Made by a program: the position numbers and the translations under genes. Below, one piece after another: positions 58,505 through 64,000 of a stretch of DNA of 64,000 nucleotides (position 1 is its first letter; every line of letters begins with the position of its first letter). The stretch covers positions 42,207 through 106,206 of the forward strand of contig DFYY01000007.1 of assembly GCA_002383485.1 (NCBI GenBank). The letters run 5' to 3'. Below the pieces are notes generated by a model. That model was not told where the DNA came from. It saw nothing but the letters and a program-made list of their open reading frames with translations, and ran no database searches. The stretch comes from Bacteroidales bacterium UBA4070. GTDB taxonomy: Bacteria; Bacteroidota; Bacteroidia; Bacteroidales; VadinHA17.

Positions 58505-61300
58505 TTATTTTGTCACGGGAATAAGTTCGTAATTGCATATGTATGTATCATTCTCATTGACAATGAGATTCCATGTACTTTTATTTGTGACCCTGCCTGT
58601 ATTGAAGAAGGGCCCTGATCTGTGCGGGAATCCGTTTGCCACAGTACCGTTTTTGCCTATCATATGAAGCATTCCTCTTCCGGCATCCCATACGGCTGTT
58701 CTCATCTCTCCTGAACCGGTACTGAGGAACCATGGGCCGCGGAGATCTGTTCCTCCCGTGCTGTAGGTCCACAGTCTGCTGCCACTGCTGCCATAGGCCC
58801 TGACAATCCCCTGATCAATGGAGACACGGTCTGTCATGTTGTCGTCATCTATGTCAGCGAATCCCGTCCTGTGTGCGGCAGAGAGGCCTGTAACCGTGTC
58901 TCTCTCCACGGTGCCGTCGAACCTGAGCCGGACCGTGGCGCCATCAGGAGCAGCAAAGATTATGGCAGGATCACTGCCTCCCGTCAGGCTTGCTCCTGAC
59001 CCCGTAGCCTTCACCAGGGGCTCCTGGTGTGCCACCCTTATATTGCCCGTGCGATCAAGCACATACATTGCCTGGTCATCAGCTGCAAACAGGTAATCCT
59101 TGCCCCTGACCCTATAGAAGGCCACCGGGTCACTCACCTTGCCACGGACAGTAAACAGATTCCAGCCCCTGACAGCTGATCCGGACCGGTCATAGGCATA
59201 AATTTTGCGGTCTTCGCCTGCGATAAAGAGCCTGTAATCCTTATTCCTTTCATAGTCAAACACGGCAAGGGTGTTTGATGCGGGTGACCTCATCTTTACG
59301 GGGAACTTGTCAACATAGTTGCCGTTGCGGTCAATGAGATGCATATATTCACGTCCCGCGAAGAGCAGCTGGAGCTTGCCGTTTTTGTAATAGTCTATCA
59401 CGAAGATGTCGCCGGTGATCTTCTCCCTGATGGCAGCCTTCCACAATATCTTACCGGATGAACTGATAAGGTATATGTTGTTGTTCAGGTCCTGGATGAA
59501 TATCTCGGTTGAGCCGGTGTTGTGATTGGTAAAGAAGAAGGGATTCAGAACCGGTTCTGCCTCCAGTTTCACTTTCCACAGAAGCTTAAGTGCAGAGCTG
59601 TCAGCAACAATATCAGCTGCCTGTTCCGCGGCACCGGAAATACCTGCGGTAAGGGCAGTGGCACCAGCAGCAGTCGCTGATAATCCTGATTGTTCACCAC
59701 CGCGCCCTGACATGGTCTCTCCTGCTTCGTATCTTACTGACAGGCTCGTATATATCATATCATTGCTGGGAGTGAGGCTTATCCCGATCCCGCTGATGCC
59801 GGCAAAATCCCTTTCATTCAGGGAGGATGATGTTTCAGGTTTCAGATAATCAGATGCCAGCGACTTCAGTGCCGCGCCGGACGTCCAGAAAAGAAATGAA
59901 CTCTTCGTAGGCAGTGTCTTCTCCATCTCCCGGAAACCGGGATCATTAATCAGGGTGTTTTCCATGTCGGCTCCCCTCAATACCGTGGCCAGAACTTCAG
60001 GGGATGAGGAAAAGATCATGTATGACCGTGCGAAGGTCACCCACTCATCCCCCGCCTTCCCTTTCTCAGCTCCGGACAGAATCGTAGACACGCCGGTGAA
60101 AGGCATGCGGTACAGGGTGGCCTCATCACCGTCATCCATGGCAGAAGCAATGAAGTGACTCTCCCTGAGACCCATGGAACGGTACTTGGCTGTCAGTCTC
60201 TCACGCAGCACCTTTTCCGCTGACTGACGGTCAGTCATCCTGAAGACACGCACCCTCTCACTGTCGTCAGCGAGGGTTATGACAGCCTCCGTCACCTCCG
60301 AACCGGTGTATGGGCTAAGTATCAGGGCGAGGTCTGTGGCATTGACAGAGGCAGGGTCTGTTGCCGTTTCGCCTGCCAGTGATGCTCTGCGCATTACCGT
60401 CTTATAGCTGAGAGTGTTTCGGGGAAGCAGTTCATGGACACCGCACTCTGAGGGAACAATGTCACGCAGGCGGTCAGCGCCGGTACCGGCGCCGGCAGTG
60501 ATGAGAAATCCGCTTATAGAAATACCCTCCTCGGCAACGGCAATATCTCCTCCCCCGGCAATGGCCAGTGATGTTACCGCAGAAATATCTTCAGGGTTAA
60601 TGAACGGCCTTAAAAATCCGGACAGGTTCCTGAAAAGGATGAATAGATTGTCGGCATCTTTCCCTGCCGCATTCACCACTGCGGAGAATCCCTGTTGGTG
60701 ACGTATATCTGATCCTGCGCTCCTGTTGTCAATGGCAGCGGTAACAAGACCCTCTGAGGGGGAAATGATCAGGATGCCCGAAGTTAGCGCCAGGTATGCA
60801 TTCTGCTGACTGACACCTCTTTTCCATGTGACGGTATAAGTCCTGGCGCCGCCCAGATCACGCTTGTCGGTGACGGTCCCGCCAGCCTGGGTTAAAAGGG
60901 ATGAGAGTTTTCTCGGCGTGAACGAAGGACCGGTGCTCATCACCGCCAGCGGTAACGGACGCCCCTGACCAGCCACATGAAAAGAAATGATCATTCGCCG
61001 GTTGCTGATCACCTCCCGCACCCCCCTGCCGCCGGTGACGCTGTCAACGGCCGAGGCTGACTGCACCAGGGATGAAGCCCATTGCATCCCGGCAAGACCG
61101 GAAATAATACCGGCCGGATCGGTGACACGCGTCAGTAACTCCGGGAAATCATCAGTCTCCACTATAAAGAAAGCATCGGCAGGAACCGCCTCCCACGGAT
61201 CCATCACAACAACCTGCTTCTCCTTCCTGATGAACCAGGCTGCCACCATCAGCGCTGCCGCAAAAATCCCTACCAGTATTATGCCCGCCCTCTTCCGCAC
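58505..61300 (-). CDS. 931-residue membrane-anchored protein: DUF3352-like region plus propeller
   Basis: An N-terminal anchor (RAGIILVGIFAAALMVAAWF, residues 4-23) is followed by a long region starting AVPADAFFIVETDDFPELL, which resembles DUF3352-type proteins, up to about 570. The C-terminal third consists of repeated strands such as NNIYLISSSGKILWKA, HLIDRNGNYVDKFPVK, IYAYDRSGSAVRGWNLF and MYVLDRTGNIRVAHQ, a PQQ/FG-GAP-like beta-propeller. It is predicted to be periplasmic and tethered to the inner membrane. The start is GTG at 61300. The function is unknown; linkage to a barrel protein suggests an envelope role. Confidence 0.7.
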   Translation of the reverse strand: MRKRAGIILVGIFAAALMVAAWFIRKEKQVVVMDPWEAVPADAFFIVETDDFPELLTRVTDPAGIISGLAGMQWASSLVQSASAVDSVTGGRGVREVISNRRMIISFHVAGQGRPLPLAVMSTGPSFTPRKLSSLLTQAGGTVTDKRDLGGARTYTVTWKRGVSQQNAYLALTSGILIISPSEGLVTAAIDNRSAGSDIRHQQGFSAVVNAAGKDADNLFILFRNLSGFLRPFINPEDISAVTSLAIAGGGDIAVAEEGISISGFLITAGAGTGADRLRDIVPSECGVHELLPRNTLSYKTVMRRASLAGETATDPASVNATDLALILSPYTGSEVTEAVITLADDSERVRVFRMTDRQSAEKVLRERLTAKYRSMGLRESHFIASAMDDGDEATLYRMPFTGVSTILSGAEKGKAGDEWVTFARSYMIFSSSPEVLATVLRGADMENTLINDPGFREMEKTLPTKSSFLFWTSGAALKSLASDYLKPETSSSLNERDFAGISGIGISLTPSNDMIYTSLSVRYEAGETMSGRGGEQSGLSATAAGATALTAGISGAAEQAADIVADSSALKLLWKVKLEAEPVLNPFFFTNHNTGSTEIFIQDLNNNIYLISSSGKILWKAAIREKITGDIFVIDYYKNGKLQLLFAGREYMHLIDRNGNYVDKFPVKMRSPASNTLAVFDYERNKDYRLFIAGEDRKIYAYDRSGSAVRGWNLFTVRGKVSDPVAFYRVRGKDYLFAADDQAMYVLDRTGNIRVAHQEPLVKATGSGASLTGGSDPAIIFAAPDGATVRLRFDGTVERDTVTGLSAAHRTGFADIDDDNMTDRVSIDQGIVRAYGSSGSRLWTYSTGGTDLRGPWFLSTGSGEMRTAVWDAGRGMLHMIGKNGTVANGFPHRSGPFFNTGRVTNKSTWNLIVNENDTYICNYELIPVTK

Positions 61301-61325
61301 AATTATCCTTTAAGTTATGGAACAT

Positions 61326-61333
61326 CAAAAATA
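61326..61333 (-). promoter_or_regulatory. Promoter -7 box of the propeller/DUF5723 operon
   Basis: TATTTTTG on the minus strand fits TAnnTTTG and lies 25 bp before the GTG start. Confidence 0.45.
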
Positions 61334-61459
61334 TAAAATATTAATTTGCTCCCTGCACAGAGTTTGACGGACAGGCTGGATGTGCCGACAAACATATAGG
61401 TAATGAAGGTATATGGAACACTTTTTGTATTGAAATGCTGTGCTAATTACTTTTTAACG

Positions 61460-63865
61460 ATGAGGAAATATTTATTTCTACTGTTTTTTCTTTTACCGTT
61501 GTCTGGCATCCGGGCCCAGACTGTTACCGTTCTGAGCGCAGATGACGGAAAACCTGTCTCCGATGTCGCCGTTTATAACGAAGACCGTACCCAATTCGGC
61601 TACACCAACCCGTCAGGAAAGGTTAGTCTGTCAGGCTTCAGGTCCGGACAACCTGTTTTCTTCCAGCATTTTTCTTACGAGAGAGTCTCATTTACTCCGG
61701 AGGAGCTTAAGGCGGCAGGTATGGTGGTGAAACTGCTGACCAAGACCTTCGAGGTTGAGGAGTTCATCGTATCCGCAAACCGATGGGAACAGAAATCCGA
61801 AGAAGTCCCTAATTACATAAGCGTAGTGGCACAACCGGTTGTCAGGATAATGAATCCACAGACTGCTGCCGACCTCGTGTCACTCGGCGGAGATGTGTTT
61901 GTGCAGAAAAGCCAGCTCGGCGGCGGAAGCCCGATGCTCAGGGGCTTCGCCACCAACAGAATACTCATCAATATTGACGGTGTCCGCATGAATAACGCCA
62001 TCTACCGTGAAGGCAACATACAGAACGTTATCTCCCTGGATCCCAACATCATAGAGCGCACAGAAATCATCTTCGGACCGGGTGCCACCATGTACGGCAG
62101 CGATGCCCTTGGCGGCGTGATGGACTTCCATACCAAGAGGGCTCTCTTCTCAACGGGTGATTCCCTGATCCTCAAGGCCGAGGGAATGATGCGCTGGTCC
62201 TCAGCTGCAGGTGAGCAGACCTACCATGCTGATATCAACGCCGGGGGCAGAAGAATAGCCTTCCTCTCCTCAGTGACATACTCTGACTTCGGCGACCTGG
62301 TCATGGGATCGGTATCACATCCGGAATACCTTCGCAATGAATACCAGCAACGCTTCGACAACAGGGACAGCATCCTGATTAACAAAAACCCCCGCCGCCA
62401 GGTGAGCTCGGGATATCGGCAACTCAATACCACAAACAAATTTCGCTTCAAGGCTGGAAAAAACTTCGATATTGACCTGGCTCACCATTACTCACGCATC
62501 TCTGATGTGCCCCGCTATGACAGGCTTATCCAGTACAGTAACAGCACACTCAGGTTCGGCGACTGGTACTACGGCCCGCAGGTGTGGATGATGACCAACT
62601 CAACCATAAGCTATAACAAAGCCACTGCTCTGTTTGACGAAGCCAGGCTGACGGTTGCCAGGCAGGACTACCGAGAGAGCCGCCACGACAGGAAGATAAA
62701 CGACGAGAGCCTCAACCAACAGTTTGAAAAGGTTGGAATATGGTCCGCCAACCTCGACTTTGACAGGAAGACGGGGAAAAATGAAAACCTGATTTATTAC
62801 GGAGCCGAGTACGTCAGGAATAATATCGTCAGTACTGCTGACGTGAAAAATGTTGTCACCGGCGAAACAGAACCTGCCGGATCACGCTACCCGAACGGTG
62901 AAAATATTTATAACAATTTCTCTCTGTACGGCGGATATAAAGCCAACCTGAACAAAAAACTTACAGTCAGCACCGGGGCAAGGTTCAACCACGTCAGCCT
63001 GAACTCGGTTATTGCGGACAACTCTTTCTACAATTTCCCGTTCACAACTATTGAGTCAGCCAACAGTGCCGTCACCGGCGCCCTTGGTGCGGTCTACAGA
63101 CCAGACAGGCAAACCGGGCTGACACTGAACCTGTCCACAGGGTTCCGGGCTCCCAATCTCGATGACCTTGGCAAGGTTTTCGAATCGGCCCCGGGAGTGC
63201 TGGTTGTGCCAAATCCGGATCTGCGGCCGGAGTACCTCTACAATATCGATCTGGGTGCCTCAAGAGAGTTCGGAAAAATGCTACTGGCAGATGCCTCCCT
63301 TTTTTTCTCATATCTTGACAACGCTATGGTACGCCGTGAATTCCTCTTCAACGGCCAGCCCACCTTCATCTACCAGGACGAGGAGAGCCAGGTCTACGCC
63401 ATGGTCAACGCCGGCTATGCAATTGTCTACGGCACACAACTGAAAGCAGAGCTCCGCCCGCTGTCATTCATCAGGATCAAGTCATCACTGACCATTACAG
63501 GCGGTCACGACAATGAGGATGAGCCGCTGCGGCACGTTCCGCCTCTTTTCGGAGCAACTCACATGATATTCGAGCGCTCACAGCTGAAGGCTGATATCTA
63601 TGCTCTGTACAATGGCAGGATAACATATGAAAATCTGGCACTCAGCGAGAGGGACAAGGCATATATGTATGCAGAGGATGAGGATGGCAATCCCTGGTCA
63701 CCGGGTTGGTTCACGCTGAACTTCAAGGCCTCGTATAATGTAAGCAACAGGCTTGACCTGACAGCCGGGGTGGAAAACATCCTTGATCTCAGGTACAGGC
63801 CATACTCCTCAGGCATCGCCTCACCAGGAAGAAACTTCATCATCTCGGCAAGAATCCGGATCTGA
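61460..63865 (+). CDS. TonB-dependent outer-membrane receptor
   Basis: 801 residues from ATG 61460. The signal peptide (MRKYLFLLFFLLPLSGIRAQ) is followed by a CarboxypepD_reg-like domain (VTVLSADDGKPVSDVAV, about 22-100). The plug domain (about 115-235) has PMLRGFATNRILINIDGVRMN and TMYGSDALGGVMDF. A 22-strand-type barrel follows, ending NFIISARIRI with the expected C-terminal pattern. It imports a ligand across the outer membrane using TonB energy. No SusD gene follows, so a heme, cobalamin or siderophore ligand is as likely as glycan. An upstream in-frame start adds residues before the signal peptide and is rejected. Confidence 0.9.
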   Translation: MRKYLFLLFFLLPLSGIRAQTVTVLSADDGKPVSDVAVYNEDRTQFGYTNPSGKVSLSGFRSGQPVFFQHFSYERVSFTPEELKAAGMVVKLLTKTFEVEEFIVSANRWEQKSEEVPNYISVVAQPVVRIMNPQTAADLVSLGGDVFVQKSQLGGGSPMLRGFATNRILINIDGVRMNNAIYREGNIQNVISLDPNIIERTEIIFGPGATMYGSDALGGVMDFHTKRALFSTGDSLILKAEGMMRWSSAAGEQTYHADINAGGRRIAFLSSVTYSDFGDLVMGSVSHPEYLRNEYQQRFDNRDSILINKNPRRQVSSGYRQLNTTNKFRFKAGKNFDIDLAHHYSRISDVPRYDRLIQYSNSTLRFGDWYYGPQVWMMTNSTISYNKATALFDEARLTVARQDYRESRHDRKINDESLNQQFEKVGIWSANLDFDRKTGKNENLIYYGAEYVRNNIVSTADVKNVVTGETEPAGSRYPNGENIYNNFSLYGGYKANLNKKLTVSTGARFNHVSLNSVIADNSFYNFPFTTIESANSAVTGALGAVYRPDRQTGLTLNLSTGFRAPNLDDLGKVFESAPGVLVVPNPDLRPEYLYNIDLGASREFGKMLLADASLFFSYLDNAMVRREFLFNGQPTFIYQDEESQVYAMVNAGYAIVYGTQLKAELRPLSFIRIKSSLTITGGHDNEDEPLRHVPPLFGATHMIFERSQLKADIYALYNGRITYENLALSERDKAYMYAEDEDGNPWSPGWFTLNFKASYNVSNRLDLTAGVENILDLRYRPYSSGIASPGRNFIISARIRI

Positions 63866-63886
63866 ACCAAATTTCCGGGAAATCCC

Positions 63887-64000
63887 GAGGGTCGTAGACC
63901 CTCAGGAATTGTAGTACAAAATATCCATGAGACCCCCGAGGGTCGTAGACCCTCAGGAATTGTAGTACAAAATCCCCATGAGACCCCCGAGGGTCGTAGA
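63887..64000 (+). repeat. Tandem array D of the 51-bp hairpin repeat, runs off the window
   Basis: Three copies of GAGGGT-CGTAG-ACCCTC with tail AGGAATTGTAG begin at 63887, 63938 and 63989 (the last cut by the window end). The period is 51 bp. The spacers between hairpins are nearly identical, differing at one or two bases, which shows recent tandem duplication. It starts 21 bp after the TonB receptor stop. Confidence 0.85.

Noticed and set aside
63887..64000. Tandem repeats of constant period that might be a CRISPR array
   Set aside because: The spacers between copies are nearly identical and no cas gene is in the window, so it is a tandem duplication of a hairpin unit.
1..64000. Type IX secretion cargo proteins with C-terminal sorting domain
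   Set aside because: No encoded protein ends in a recognisable CTD; only machine components are present.

Overview
The window is chromosomal DNA from a member of the Bacteroidota, most likely class Bacteroidia near the Bacteroidales. The evidence is a scattered but substantial set of type IX secretion/gliding genes (gldH, porW/sprE, porX, porP/sprF-like, gldK-gldL-gldM-gldN), Bacteroidota-restricted families (DUF4270, DUF4954, DUF5723, HU/SPOR fusion protein) and many promoters of the Bacteroidota form TAnnTTTG. I found no rRNA, tRNA, insertion sequence, prophage or CRISPR array, and no clearly broken gene.

Layout. 1-4.7 kb: surface-glycan genes (O-antigen ligase-like membrane protein cut by the window edge, FkbM methyltransferase, glycosyltransferase, tandem pair of Stealth sugar-phosphate transferases). 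4.7-7.5 kb: pgk, a small lipoprotein and a LuxE-like adenylating protein in one minus-strand operon. 7.8-12.9 kb: holB, ricT, gldH, trmB, an alkyltransferase-like protein and mrp. 13.1-19.2 kb: porW, porX, tsaE and alanine dehydrogenase. 19.3-26 kb: S66 peptidase, alpha/beta-hydrolase-like protein, membrane LytTR regulator, metG, HU/SPOR protein. 26-32.1 kb: nucleotide-sugar operon (aminotransferase, acetyltransferase, oxidoreductase, UDP-sugar dehydrogenase, galE, rmlB). 32.4-38.4 kb (minus): GT5-like protein, DUF4270 lipoprotein, glmS, DUF4954. 38.6-47.2 kb: panC, panD, flippase-like protein, radA, mrcA, topA. 47.2-54.2 kb: arginase-fold protein, porP-like gene, gldKLMN. 54.3-64 kb: manC-type guanylyltransferase, mlaE-mlaF, DUF5723 protein with a 931-residue membrane-anchored propeller protein, and a TonB-dependent receptor.

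How the genes fit together. Two themes dominate: the cell envelope (nucleotide sugars from GlmS, GalE, RmlB, ManC and a WbpA/B/D/E-like set; glycan transfer by Stealth and other transferases; peptidoglycan by MrcA; lipid transport by MlaEF) and the type IX secretion machine that exports and attaches surface proteins.

The most unusual signal is non-coding. A family of short hairpins (complementary but sequence-variable stems around a CGTAG-like loop, followed by a conserved A(A/G)GAATTGTA(G) tail, spaced about 51 bp) and arrays of 7-bp repeats (GAYTTGC/GAATTGC/GGCAATR types) occupy four of the five convergent intergenic gaps; the fifth, gldN/manC, has a different long palindrome. None of the eight divergent gaps carries them. 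At 19.2 kb the heptad GAATTGT is also the hairpin tail, so the two repeat types appear related. The array is still running when the window ends.
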